A stretch of DNA of 64,000 nt from G965205255 sp965205255 (GTDB taxonomy: Bacteria > Pseudomonadota > Gammaproteobacteria > Pseudomonadales > Endozoicomonadaceae): assembly GCA_965205255.1 (NCBI GenBank), contig OZ242051.1, forward strand, positions 3,286,001 through 3,350,000, written 5' to 3'. The notes under the pieces were generated by a model, which had not been told where the DNA came from, searched no databases, and worked only from the letters and a program-made list of their open reading frames with translations. This document shows, piece after piece, positions 27,983 to 36,837 of this stretch (the first letter of the stretch is position 1; each line of letters starts with the position of its first letter). The translations under genes were made by a program, and so were the position numbers.

Positions 27983-28573
27983 TCATTTACCAGGCAAATA
28001 CTGGTAATAATCAACAGTATCTATTATCGTGGAAATGGCATCCAGCCATTCTGACGCAGTTGGGATGATAGCGCGTATGGGTTTTAAAACAGAATAATTG
28101 ATTGCTTTAAATTGCCAGCTCTCGCGATAACCCGTTTTACAAAACATAGCGAACGACTGACAGTTATTGTATGCCGCATGATATGAGCCAAAACGGATAC
28201 CACCTTCCTTTAAGTATTCTATTGCCATTGCTTTTGTTAGCTCTCTGCTGTGAGGAATAATATTTACAAAGTTCTTTTTATATACTTTCTTGTCAGGACT
28301 ACGACTTATAAATACTGAAAAAGGAGTTTTAGTAATTACAGGGTAATTGATTGAATCGTTTTCTGATGTAAATTCAATCACATAATCTATATTGTCACTG
28401 TTATCAATTTTTCCAACAAAGACACCAGCATGCTCAAATGTTCTGTTTGGAAAAATATTATTAAAAGCACCTTTATAAATAACTATGTCTCCAATCTGCG
28501 GAAAATCTGCCCATACCAAACTATTTAAAAAGCTTGAAATGAATAAGATTATCACCAATATCAGCCGTTGCAT
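27983..28573 (-). CDS. Secreted LRAT-like (NlpC/P60 superfamily) protein
   Basis: 196 residues from the ATG at 28573, chosen over an upstream in-frame ATG at 28636 because AAGGAG lies 6-7 bases before it and the protein then starts with a clean signal peptide (MQRLILVIILFISSF...VWA). After cleavage: FPQIGDIVIYKG, then HAGVFVG with the first His, YVIEFTS where the second His of many LRAT proteins would be, and NNCQSFAMFCKTG with the catalytic Cys. LRAT/H-rev107 folds act as thiol acyltransferases or phospholipases on lipids, mostly in eukaryotes. A secreted bacterial version beside effector arrays suggests lipid-directed activity; enzymatic competence is unproven because the middle residue is not His. 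Confidence 0.72.
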   Translation of the reverse strand: MQRLILVIILFISSFLNSLVWADFPQIGDIVIYKGAFNNIFPNRTFEHAGVFVGKIDNSDNIDYVIEFTSENDSINYPVITKTPFSVFISRSPDKKVYKKNFVNIIPHSRELTKAMAIEYLKEGGIRFGSYHAAYNNCQSFAMFCKTGYRESWQFKAINYSVLKPIRAIIPTASEWLDAISTIIDTVDYYQYLPGK

Positions 28574-28765
28574 TATTTTACTCCTTAACACTTCTGTTAG
28601 TGTTGCTGTAGCATTTTGGCAGATAAAGTCCTTCAAAGTTCAGTTTAACTATGGGTTTATTTTCAGAGATTGTGCATAACCTGAAACTCATAGAGCCAAA
28701 CACCAAAGTCATTAACTCTGCTATTAATTTCCGTCCTTTTGTTTCTATTTTGTACAGCTTTATAT

Positions 28766-28811
28766 AGCAATATCAGTTCCGGTAATTAATATTACCGGAA
28801 CTGATATTGCT
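28766..28811. promoter_or_regulatory. Long palindrome 1 upstream of kfrA-like gene
   Basis: Two perfect 21-base arms (AGCAATATCAGTTCCGGTAA... and complement) around a 4-base TAAT loop. It lies between the divergent LRAT-like and KfrA-like genes, 99 bases before the kfrA ATG. Candidate operator. Confidence 0.6.
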
Positions 28812-28823
28812 GTTATTGGTATT

Positions 28824-28878
28824 TTGTGATACTTTAGATACTGGTATTATAATACCAGTATCTAAAGTATTTTTTTTA
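28824..28878 (+). promoter_or_regulatory. Promoter with overlapping 42-base palindromic operator for kfrA-like gene
   Basis: A perfect 42-base palindrome at 28829-28870 (arms starting ATACTTTAGATACTGGTATT) has TATAAT at its centre (28848-28853). TTGTGA at 28824-28829 lies 18 bases upstream as a plausible -35. A protein bound to the palindrome would block this promoter, as expected for KfrA autorepression. A run of eight T follows the palindrome, so it could alternatively act as a terminator for transcripts entering from the left. Confidence 0.55.
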
Positions 28879-28910
28879 GAGATAAATGGATTAAGATTAG
28901 GATTAGGAAT

Positions 28911-29906
28911 ATGAGCGAAGATAAGATAATTGCACGCCGTCAAAAAATTTTTAATGCATTGGATGAAATGAAAGAAAAACAAGAAAAAATATCTGCACAA
29001 AAGCTCGCTGCCATAGTAAATATGGGCAAACAAACAGTTCTGCCCGTTTACCGGGAGTGGCTTGAAATGGAAAATATTTCAGAAGCAGAGAAGATAGACT
29101 TACCAGAAAGGCTTTTACATGCAATTAAGCGGGAGTTTGCTAAAGAAAAATTCAGATTGGCTGAACATGCACAACTATTGGAAGAAGATATTTGTGACAA
29201 AGATGATAGGTTGAAACAGCTTGATAAAGAACTGACATTACAAAAAAACAATATACAGTCACTTAAAGAAACTCTGTCTGGTAACGCAAAAGATTTAGAT
29301 CAACAACAGGCACTTATTCACAAACTTGAAAAAAAACTAGAAAGTGAAGTGGCCACAATCGCAGAGCTTCGTAATCAGATTACGCAAAGCGAAAAAGATA
29401 AAAGAGAAGCGTTAAAAGATCAGGAAGCACAACTAGACAAGTCACATCAGCAGCTTCTTAATCACTGGATTAAAGCAACCGATACTGAAAGGCAAGAAAA
29501 AACGATACTATCCCGTCAGCTGGATAAATTAAAAATGAAAGAGGTTGAATTTAATAAAAGAATTTCGTCTCTGGAATACGAGCGTAAGCAGCTTTCGACT
29601 GAAACAAAAACACTGCAAAAGTCGTGTGATAGTTACAAAGCGAATAGTAGAATACTTGAGCAGAAAGCCTCTAATTTAAAGCAATTAATTTCCATGTTGG
29701 GTGAACCAATAACTCCTGAAACTAGAATTATTCAACTGTTAGAAGTTGAAAAAGAAGCATCAATGCTTGCTAGTAAAAATAAAGAATTAGCCAGTGAACT
29801 CAATGAAATAAACGAGATGATAGATAACAATAAAAACCAAGAAAAGGAAATAATCAAGCTAAAAGCTTATATAGAGGGACTAAAGGATATGCAAAAAAGT
29901 AGTTGA
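28911..29906 (+). CDS. KfrA-like DNA-binding coiled-coil protein
   Basis: 331 residues, AGGA 8 bases before the ATG. Residues 1-110 match the KfrA N-terminal helix-turn-helix pattern (RRQKIFNALDEM, ISAQKLAAIV, TVLPVYREW). Residues about 75-331 are almost entirely heptad-type coiled coil rich in Glu, Lys and Gln. KfrA proteins are found on plasmids and integrated elements, bind operators in their own promoters and affect segregation or maintenance. Here the two palindromes immediately upstream are the obvious targets. Its presence on what looks like chromosome suggests an integrated element or a domesticated regulator. Confidence 0.8.
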   Translation: MSEDKIIARRQKIFNALDEMKEKQEKISAQKLAAIVNMGKQTVLPVYREWLEMENISEAEKIDLPERLLHAIKREFAKEKFRLAEHAQLLEEDICDKDDRLKQLDKELTLQKNNIQSLKETLSGNAKDLDQQQALIHKLEKKLESEVATIAELRNQITQSEKDKREALKDQEAQLDKSHQQLLNHWIKATDTERQEKTILSRQLDKLKMKEVEFNKRISSLEYERKQLSTETKTLQKSCDSYKANSRILEQKASNLKQLISMLGEPITPETRIIQLLEVEKEASMLASKNKELASELNEINEMIDNNKNQEKEIIKLKAYIEGLKDMQKSS

Positions 29907-30243
29907 ATTTAATTTTGTTGCTTATGAAAAAAAACAGAAAAACAAATGCATGTGCCCTGCTTTCTTATGTGGTCTAAGAGTCTACAGATCTTGTCAAATT
30001 GCACAGGTGGATATTTAAATCTGAAGGTTGAGGTGACTTTAGTTCTTTCCAGCACGCTACTACAGACTTTTATACGCATCCATTGAAAGGTTATTATGAT
30101 AAATAGCAGAGCTCACCTGTTCCACCTGTGTCGATATACTGATATGCCTGATGACATTAGTAATGAAAAAAAGGATTAAGGTAGTCACTATAAAACATCC
30201 CTGTTTAGAAACTACCTTTTATTGTTTCGCAAGATAATAAAAT
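29907..30243. other. Intergenic stretch
   Basis: No convincing gene. A 27-codon ORF (30096-30179) has an AAAGG-like site before its ATG but no recognisable product. An AAGGTAGT...ACTACCTT inverted repeat at about 30178-30225 with a 24-base loop could end transcripts from either side. Confidence 0.4.
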
Positions 30244-30573
30244 CTATCGAAGATTTTTTATTTTTGTCTTAAGTTTTTCAACTAATTTTTTCCCTTTAGC
30301 ACTTAAAGATAAACGAAAATACCTGCCATCATCTTCATGCTTTTGCTTGCGAATAAGACCTAAACCGGGACGATCATGACGACCCTCTCCCAATCGCTTA
30401 ACGCTTACAGCAATATCACTGGGTGTCCCACAAGTGAGTTTTCCATCATAGACTAGATCAGTAATGGTTTCGCCAGGGTTCTCAGCGATTACTAGTAAAA
30501 TTTGCCATTGAATAATAGTTAACTTATGTTCTTGCATGATTATCATAAGTTTAACCAAATTCTTAATTGTCAT
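30244..30573 (-). CDS. Small winged-helix (MarR-like) regulator
   Basis: 109 residues. TIIQWQILLVIAENPGETITDLV, then AVSVKRLGEGRHDRPGLGLI, then DDGRYFRLSLSAKGKKLV gives the helix-turn-helix plus wing order of MarR-type proteins, with the typical wing D-x-R-x-x-x-L-x-L-x-x-x-G. It is shorter than ordinary MarR proteins because the N- and C-terminal dimerisation helices are reduced. It belongs to the same accessory block as the KfrA-like gene; targets unknown. Confidence 0.7.
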   Translation of the reverse strand: MTIKNLVKLMIIMQEHKLTIIQWQILLVIAENPGETITDLVYDGKLTCGTPSDIAVSVKRLGEGRHDRPGLGLIRKQKHEDDGRYFRLSLSAKGKKLVEKLKTKIKNLR

Positions 30574-31091
30574 AATACTACCCTCTTTTCAATTTTATTA
30601 ACCATAGTAACCAATAGAACAAGGTCTTTTTAATTATTTAAAATCCATAAACTGTTTTATTGTCAATTTTTAGTATACTGATGATACCATGCATTACTTA
30701 TACTAGGCATATACTAACAGATATTTCAACATGCTCGTTTATATTTTTATGTTAGTTATAAAAAGCTCTACTTACTAGTAGGCTGTTAGTTAGCTATTTA
30801 ATTGCTTAAAAAAACTTAATATACTCAATTTCTCTTAGCTATACGTCATTTATTATAAAAACATTGTCAATCAGCATATTTCTATATAGACAAATATAGT
30901 AGCCTAAAATACAAAATTATCTATATAAGACTGATTATTTTTAGTGATAGTTCACAATATGAACATACAATATCAGCCGTCTCTATGCTAGGATGTATGT
31001 TATTTTTTAGAAAATATAACAGGTTACACTTTTTGTAACTTTTATGATATGTAAAATATATATTTTATATAATACCAACAGGAACTCTGTT
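30574..31091. other. AT-rich intergenic region before the leucine-degradation cluster
   Basis: No gene seen. It must hold the promoter of the leucine genes. Close to the start (31022-31041) an inverted GTTAC-ACTTTTT-GTAAC could be an operator half-site pair. No MerR-type LiuR regulator gene is present nearby. Confidence 0.4.
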
Positions 31092-32267
31092 ATGTCTTCG
31101 CTTTACTCAGATTTAAACCATAATTTATCTTCAGATCTCACTATGTTTCAGGAACAGATATCGCTATTTGCTACTTCTGAAATAGCACCTTTAGCCGAGG
31201 AAATAGACAAAAAAGGTCAGATTCCAAAATATTTATGGACAAAAATGGGTAAAATGGGGCTACTGGGAATTACTGTTGATGAAAATCATGGCGGTAGCAA
31301 TGCAGGCTATCTTGCTCATGTTATTGCTATGGAGACTATTAGCGCAGCATCAGCATCTGTAGGTCTTAGTTATGGCGCACATTCAAACTTATGCGTTAAC
31401 CAGATTTATAGAAATGGCTCTGGAGTGCAAAAAGAAAAATATCTTCCTGCGCTTGTTAGCGGTGATCATATAGGTGCTCTTGCTATGAGTGAAGTCAGCT
31501 CGGGGTCAGATGTTATTAGCATGAAGCTTTCTGCCAAAGAAAAAAGCGATCACTTTATACTTAACGGTAGTAAAATGTGGATTACCAACGGACCGGATGC
31601 GGACATAATAGTGACTTATGCAAAAACATCTCCCGATAAAGGTGCCAAAGGGATTACTGCTTTTATTATTGAGAAATCATTTGATGGTTTCTGTCATGCG
31701 CAAAAGCTAGACAAACTGGGTATGCGTGGCTCGTCTACCTCTGAACTGGTATTTAACAACTGTATTGTACCCAAAGAAAATATACTTGGAGAACTAAATC
31801 AAGGTGTAAAGGTGTTGATGAGTGGTCTCGACTATGAAAGAGTTGTTCTTGCTGCAGGTCCTGTAGGCATTATGAAAGCTTGTATGGATATTTCACTTTC
31901 TTACTCCCATGAAAGAAAGCAGTTTGATGAACCAATTGGTAATTTTCAGCTTATTCAGGGTAAGCTGGCAGATATGTATACTGCTTTAAGCAGCTCAAGA
32001 GCTCACCTGTATGCCGTCGCTAAAGCATGTGACAATAATCGGATTTCCAGAAAAGATGCAGCAGCTGTTATCTTAAATTGTTCAGAGAAAGCAACAGCCA
32101 TAGCACTGGAGACCATTCAGATTTTAGGTGGAAATGGTTATATAAACGACTATCCTGCGGGCAGATTTCTAAGAGATGCCAAACTCTATGAAATAGGTGC
32201 CGGAACTTCCGAAATTCGTCGTATGCTTATCGGGCGGGAGCTTTTCAAAGAAAGTGGTGGAGCTTAA
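31092..32267 (+). CDS. liuA: Isovaleryl-CoA dehydrogenase
   Basis: 391 residues from the ATG at 31092, preferred to the ATG at 31044 because AGGA precedes it and families begin here. Oxidises isovaleryl-CoA to 3-methylcrotonyl-CoA with FAD. Acyl-CoA dehydrogenase signatures: LAMSEVSSGSDV, KMWITNG, the catalytic-base Glu about residue 249 in SGLDYERVVLAAGP (the position typical of isovaleryl- rather than medium-chain enzymes), and ILGGNGYINDYP...RDAKLYEIGAGTSEIRR. First gene of the leucine cluster, 5 bases before the carboxylase beta subunit. Confidence 0.95.
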   Translation: MSSLYSDLNHNLSSDLTMFQEQISLFATSEIAPLAEEIDKKGQIPKYLWTKMGKMGLLGITVDENHGGSNAGYLAHVIAMETISAASASVGLSYGAHSNLCVNQIYRNGSGVQKEKYLPALVSGDHIGALAMSEVSSGSDVISMKLSAKEKSDHFILNGSKMWITNGPDADIIVTYAKTSPDKGAKGITAFIIEKSFDGFCHAQKLDKLGMRGSSTSELVFNNCIVPKENILGELNQGVKVLMSGLDYERVVLAAGPVGIMKACMDISLSYSHERKQFDEPIGNFQLIQGKLADMYTALSSSRAHLYAVAKACDNNRISRKDAAAVILNCSEKATAIALETIQILGGNGYINDYPAGRFLRDAKLYEIGAGTSEIRRMLIGRELFKESGGA

Positions 32268-32272
32268 AACAG

Positions 32273-33880
32273 ATGACAGGATTAACCTCTAAAATTAATA
32301 TAAACTCTGAAGAGTTTAAGCAAAATAGCTCCAAAATGAAGTCTCTCACCGATGAACTATACAAGTATGTTTCAGACGTGTCTCAGGGTGGAAGTGAGTT
32401 TGCCAGAAACAAACACACAAAAGCCGGAAAATTTCTTGCCAGAGATCGCATTGAGTTGTTGTTGGACGAAGGCTCACCATTTCTTGAAATAGGACAGCTT
32501 GCTGCCTTCAATGTCTATAAAGAAGCTGTTCCCGGAGCAGGTTTAGTTGCAGGAGTCGGTATTATATCTGGTGTTGCCTGTATGGTTATTGCCAATGATG
32601 CCACTGTTAAAGGTGGGACATATTATCCATTGACGGTTAAAAAACATTTAAGAGCACAAACTATCGCAGAAGAAAATCACCTGCCATGCATTTATTTAGT
32701 AGATTCTGGTGGTGCAAATTTACCACATCAGGCCAAGGTTTTTCCTGATAAAGAACATTTTGGCCGTATATTTTTCAATCAAGCCAGAATGAGTGCAAAA
32801 AACATACCTCAAATTGCTGTAGTCATGGGCTCTTGTACTGCCGGCGGTGCCTATGTACCTGCAATGGCAGATGAAAGTATTATTGTTAAGCATCAGGGCA
32901 CAATTTTTTTGGCAGGTCCTCCGTTGGTAAAGGCTGCAACGGGTGAAGAAATATCTGCCGAAGAGTTAGGTGGTGGTAATATTCATGCAAAAGTTTCAGG
33001 AGTATCTGATTATCTGGCTCAAAATGACTGTCATGCCATTAAACTTACAAAACAGTCTGTTTCCCGATTAAATCGCCCTCTTTTTTCACTACCTGCGTTG
33101 GATGCTTTTCCACCCCCCAGATATAAGACTAAAGAGATTTATGGTATTGTTCCTAAAAACAATCGTCTACCCTACGACGTCAGAGAAATTATTATGCGAC
33201 TGATCGATAACTCTGATTTTGATGAATTTAAACCCCTATACGGCAAAACGCTGGTATGTGGGTTTGCAGATATTTGGGGTAAAACTGTCGGGATTATAGC
33301 TAACAATGGTGTTTTATTCTCTGGGTCAGCTCAAAAAGGTGCCCACTTTATTGAACTCTGTTGTCAGAGAAATATTCCTTTGGTATTTTTGCAGAATATT
33401 TCAGGGTTTATGGTTGGTTCAAAGTATGAAGCTGGTGGTATTGCCAAAGATGGTGCAAAAATGGTAAATGCAGTTGCCTGTGCAAAAGTACCTAAACTTA
33501 CAGTTATCATTGGAGGAAGCTTTGGTGCTGGTAACTATGGTATGTGTGGTAGAGCTTATGATCCGCGTTTTTTATGGTCATGGCCTAACGCGCGAATTTC
33601 TGTAATGGGTGGCGAACAGGCCGCAGATGTATTAACTTTGGTTAAGTCAGATTCACTAAAGAAACAGGGAAAAACTCAGAGTAAAGAGGAAAAAACACAT
33701 TATCGTCAATCCGTAATTGACCGCTATGAGCGTGAAGGTTCTCCTTATTATGCGAGCGCAAGATTGTGGGATGATGGTGTTATAGACCCTGCACAAACAC
33801 GTAACATTTTAGGCTTTTCACTTTTAATTACTTCATTATCACCCAAAGAAAAGTCTCATTTTGGCGTTTTTCGCATGTAA
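32273..33880 (+). CDS. liuB: 3-Methylcrotonyl-CoA carboxylase, carboxyltransferase (beta) subunit
   Basis: 535 residues, the usual length. Transfers CO2 from biotin on the alpha subunit to 3-methylcrotonyl-CoA. Crotonase-fold halves are visible as VDSGGANLPHQ...FNQARMS, MGSCTAGGAYVPAMADES in the N-half and FLQNISGFMVGSKYEAGGIAKDGAKMV, GGSFGAGNYGMCGRAYDPRFLW in the C-half. The C-terminus extends with ISLSP-like residues a little beyond the common end. Tightly coupled to liuA upstream; separated from liuC by a MITE. Confidence 0.95.
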   Translation: MTGLTSKININSEEFKQNSSKMKSLTDELYKYVSDVSQGGSEFARNKHTKAGKFLARDRIELLLDEGSPFLEIGQLAAFNVYKEAVPGAGLVAGVGIISGVACMVIANDATVKGGTYYPLTVKKHLRAQTIAEENHLPCIYLVDSGGANLPHQAKVFPDKEHFGRIFFNQARMSAKNIPQIAVVMGSCTAGGAYVPAMADESIIVKHQGTIFLAGPPLVKAATGEEISAEELGGGNIHAKVSGVSDYLAQNDCHAIKLTKQSVSRLNRPLFSLPALDAFPPPRYKTKEIYGIVPKNNRLPYDVREIIMRLIDNSDFDEFKPLYGKTLVCGFADIWGKTVGIIANNGVLFSGSAQKGAHFIELCCQRNIPLVFLQNISGFMVGSKYEAGGIAKDGAKMVNAVACAKVPKLTVIIGGSFGAGNYGMCGRAYDPRFLWSWPNARISVMGGEQAADVLTLVKSDSLKKQGKTQSKEEKTHYRQSVIDRYEREGSPYYASARLWDDGVIDPAQTRNILGFSLLITSLSPKEKSHFGVFRM

Positions 33881-33882
33881 TG

Positions 33883-34005
33883 CCAAAACCGGTTTCATAA
33901 CTACTGTTATGAGTATGCGTTTATGGTTTGCTGTTAAAGACGAAGTGACGAGTACAGCAAGATCAGAAAAATAGCACAATAAAAAGTTAGATGCATGTTT
34001 TTGTA
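33883..34005. mobile_element. MITE-like element inserted in the leucine cluster
   Basis: 123-base member of the family seen in the zinc-finger spacers. Ends CAAAACCGGTTTCATAAC and AGTTAGATGCATGTTTTTG are imperfect inverted repeats, with TA at the right border. It lies 2 bases after liuB and opens a 193-base gap in an otherwise compact cluster. The internal hairpin CATAACTACTGTTATG could attenuate transcription between liuB and liuC. Confidence 0.65.
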
Positions 34006-34073
34006 TAATATGGTGACACATTACCATTCATTTTAAATGTTATCGTCGGATAATCACTCAAGGTGAATACAAA

Positions 34074-34871
34074 ATGTCAGATAAAAGTAATCGTTGGATT
34101 AAGGTCATTAAACAACCTGATGGAGTTGCCAGGCTCACTTTAAACCGACCGGAAAAACGGAATGCTTTAAACAAAGAGATGATGGTTTCTATCACTGAAC
34201 AACTTTTTAAATGGTCAGGTGATGATAGTATTCATGCATTGATACTAGATGCTAGTGGCTCCTGTTTTTGTGCTGGCGCTGATATTGAGTGGATGCAACG
34301 AGCAACTGATTTCTCTTATGAAGAAAATGTTAAAGATGCCAAAGTATTAGGTAATCTTCTTGAACTTTTATATCACTTCCCGCGCCCTGTTATTACTTTA
34401 GTTCATGGATCTGCATACGGCGGAGCTTTGGGAATTATTGCCGCAAGCGATATTACATTGGCAAAGCCTGATGCTGTTTTTTGCCTGAGTGAAGTGCGTA
34501 TCGGGCTAATACCTGCCGTAATAAGCCCTTACATTGTTCAGGCAATTGGCTTACGTCAGGCCAGGCGTTATACCCTGTCAGCTGAAACTATTAGCGCCCA
34601 TAAAGCACAAACGCTTGGTTTGATTCATGAAGTTATTGAAGAACAGGCATTTAGTCAATATAGTGAAGAACTAATCAAAAATTTGCGTAATGGCAGTCCT
34701 GAATCACAAGGCCAAACCAAAGCACTGTTGCGTTATGTGAACACGAAGAGCATTAACCCGCAACTTGTACAATATACGGCTGAAATGATTGCACATACCC
34801 GCACAAGTAGGCATGGTCAGGAAGGTACTACTGCATTTTTAGAAAAGAGAAAACCGAGTTGGTGTTTATGA
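34074..34871 (+). CDS. liuC: Methylglutaconyl-CoA hydratase
   Basis: 265 residues, crotonase fold. Hydrates 3-methylglutaconyl-CoA to HMG-CoA. LTLNRPEKRNALN near the start, GSCFCAGADIEWM oxyanion-hole region, HGSAYGGALGIIAASDI, and LSEVRIGLIPAVISPYI with the catalytic Glu. GGTGA precedes the ATG. Assignment among crotonases rests on its place between the two carboxylase subunit genes. Its TGA overlaps the ATG of liuD in ATGA. Confidence 0.93.
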   Translation: MSDKSNRWIKVIKQPDGVARLTLNRPEKRNALNKEMMVSITEQLFKWSGDDSIHALILDASGSCFCAGADIEWMQRATDFSYEENVKDAKVLGNLLELLYHFPRPVITLVHGSAYGGALGIIAASDITLAKPDAVFCLSEVRIGLIPAVISPYIVQAIGLRQARRYTLSAETISAHKAQTLGLIHEVIEEQAFSQYSEELIKNLRNGSPESQGQTKALLRYVNTKSINPQLVQYTAEMIAHTRTSRHGQEGTTAFLEKRKPSWCL

Positions 34872-36832
34872 TTAAGACAATTCTGATAGCTAATCGTGGA
34901 GAGATTGCCTGCCGTATCATTCGGACAGCCAAAAAAATGGGCATTAAAACTGTCACTGTCTATTCAGAGGCAGATGCTGATGCGATGCACGTTAAGTTGT
35001 CTGATACTACGGTTTGCATAGGAGCATCGGTTGCAAAAGAAAGTTACCTGAACGTAAAGAAGATCATAGATGCAGCAATTTTAACCGGTGCTGAGGCAAT
35101 TCATCCCGGTTACGGGTTTCTTTCAGAAAATGCATCTTTTGTTGAATCTGTAGAAAAAGCCGGCCTTATATTTATTGGTGCCCCCTCCTCTGCTATTGCA
35201 TCAATGGGCAGCAAATCAAAGTCAAAGCAAATAATGACTCAAGCAGGCGTGCCTTTAATTCCAGGATGCGACGTACCCTGTGATGATGCCTCGCTGATTA
35301 AAATAGCATCAGCTATGAGATTCCCCGTACTTCTGAAAGCTTCTGCCGGAGGCGGAGGAAAAGGCATGCGCATTGTTTCGCACCCTGATGAATTATCTCA
35401 GGCATTGAGTAGCGCTAAACGTGAAGCTCAAAATTCCTTTGGTGATTCTCACATGATAGTAGAGTCTTATATTGAGCAGTCTCGCCATGTAGAAGTACAA
35501 GTTTTTTTTGATAAGCATGGCAATGGTGTTTATTTGTTTGACCGAGATTGTTCGCTACAACGTCGATACCAAAAAATTATTGAAGAAGCACCTGCCCCTG
35601 GTCTTTCTCCAGAAATACATCAGGCATTGGGAGAGACTGCATTAAAGGCAGCGTCAGCTGTAAATTATGCAGGCGCTGGAACCGTAGAGTTTTTAGTGGA
35701 TGATAAGCATAATTTCTATTTTATGGAGATGAATACTCGCCTTCAGGTTGAACATCCTATAACCGAAATGATTACAGGTGTTGATCTGGTCGAGTGGCAG
35801 ATTCGCGTAGCTTGTGGTGAACCTCTTCCTGTCCGGCAAGAAGAACTTGCCGTTCACGGACATGCTGTTGAGGCGAGGTTGTATGCGGAAGAACCAGCTA
35901 AGAACTTCGCTCCGGCAACAGGCTGTATTAATTACCTTGCATGGCCGGACGAAAGTACTCATCTTCGGATTGATACGGGTATTGCTTTTGGTGATACTAT
36001 TTCTCCTTGGTACGATCCGATGATAGCCAAAGTGATTACCTGGGGAGAAAACCGAGACAGCGCTTTTAGCTTATTATCACAATCACTTCAACATACAGAT
36101 ATTTGTGGTCTGCCAACAAATCGTGATTTTCTTATCAGGCTGTTGTCAGAACCTGATGTACTATTTGCAAATCCTGATACGGCATTTATTGATCGTAACA
36201 TCACTTCACTGACGAAAATCAATGAGCAAGCCCTTCGTTTAGCACTAATTGCTACTACATATTTTCGCCACAACAGACATAAACACATATTACAAAACTG
36301 GCGGATAAACAAAGGCTACAGTGCCAGAAGTATATGGAGCTCAAGCACTGGGGAAAGTGAAAAATCAATATTTGATGTTGCACTCAATTACCTATCAGAT
36401 GGCTGGAATATTCATGTCAACAATTATCTTGTTGAAATTAACTCAATAAAATTAACTTCTGAAAACGATTATGCCTGTGTTGATATTGAGACCATCAATG
36501 ATGACCATCAGTTTAAAATTTTCGAAAATAATTCTGGTGTAACTGTTATCTGCAAACAATATGTATTTGCGCTAGACTTTCCCGGTTACAAATTAAGCGA
36601 ACAGGATGCGGAATCTTTAACAGCACCAATGAATGGCATTATTACTTCTGTTAATATCAACGGGGGTACACAGGTACACAAGGATCAGGTTTTACTAACT
36701 CTTGAAGCAATGAAAATGGAAATAAGCATAAAAGCACCTGAAGCAGGTACTATCGATAAAGTTAACTTTACTACAGGTGATTCTGTCTCTGAAGGTGATA
36801 TTCTTGCCTCTTATGCTGAAGATATCAGGTAA
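34868..36832 (+). CDS. liuD: 3-Methylcrotonyl-CoA carboxylase, biotin-carrying (alpha) subunit
   Basis: 654 residues from the ATG in the ATGA overlap with liuC (a TTG three codons earlier is possible). Biotin carboxylase domain 1-450: ANRGEIACRIIRTAKKMG, KASAGGGGKGMRIV, EMNTRLQVEHPITEMITG. C-terminal biotin carboxyl carrier domain with LEAMKMEI, biotinylated Lys about residue 616. Forms the MCC complex with LiuB. Biotin supply must come from elsewhere in the genome or from the host. Confidence 0.95.
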   Translation: MIKTILIANRGEIACRIIRTAKKMGIKTVTVYSEADADAMHVKLSDTTVCIGASVAKESYLNVKKIIDAAILTGAEAIHPGYGFLSENASFVESVEKAGLIFIGAPSSAIASMGSKSKSKQIMTQAGVPLIPGCDVPCDDASLIKIASAMRFPVLLKASAGGGGKGMRIVSHPDELSQALSSAKREAQNSFGDSHMIVESYIEQSRHVEVQVFFDKHGNGVYLFDRDCSLQRRYQKIIEEAPAPGLSPEIHQALGETALKAASAVNYAGAGTVEFLVDDKHNFYFMEMNTRLQVEHPITEMITGVDLVEWQIRVACGEPLPVRQEELAVHGHAVEARLYAEEPAKNFAPATGCINYLAWPDESTHLRIDTGIAFGDTISPWYDPMIAKVITWGENRDSAFSLLSQSLQHTDICGLPTNRDFLIRLLSEPDVLFANPDTAFIDRNITSLTKINEQALRLALIATTYFRHNRHKHILQNWRINKGYSARSIWSSSTGESEKSIFDVALNYLSDGWNIHVNNYLVEINSIKLTSENDYACVDIETINDDHQFKIFENNSGVTVICKQYVFALDFPGYKLSEQDAESLTAPMNGIITSVNINGGTQVHKDQVLLTLEAMKMEISIKAPEAGTIDKVNFTTGDSVSEGDILASYAEDIR

Positions 36833-36837
36833 ATCTC

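Noticed and set aside
30096..30179. 27-codon ORF between the KfrA-like and MarR-like genes
   Set aside because: Has an AAAGG-like site but is too short and unsupported to call.
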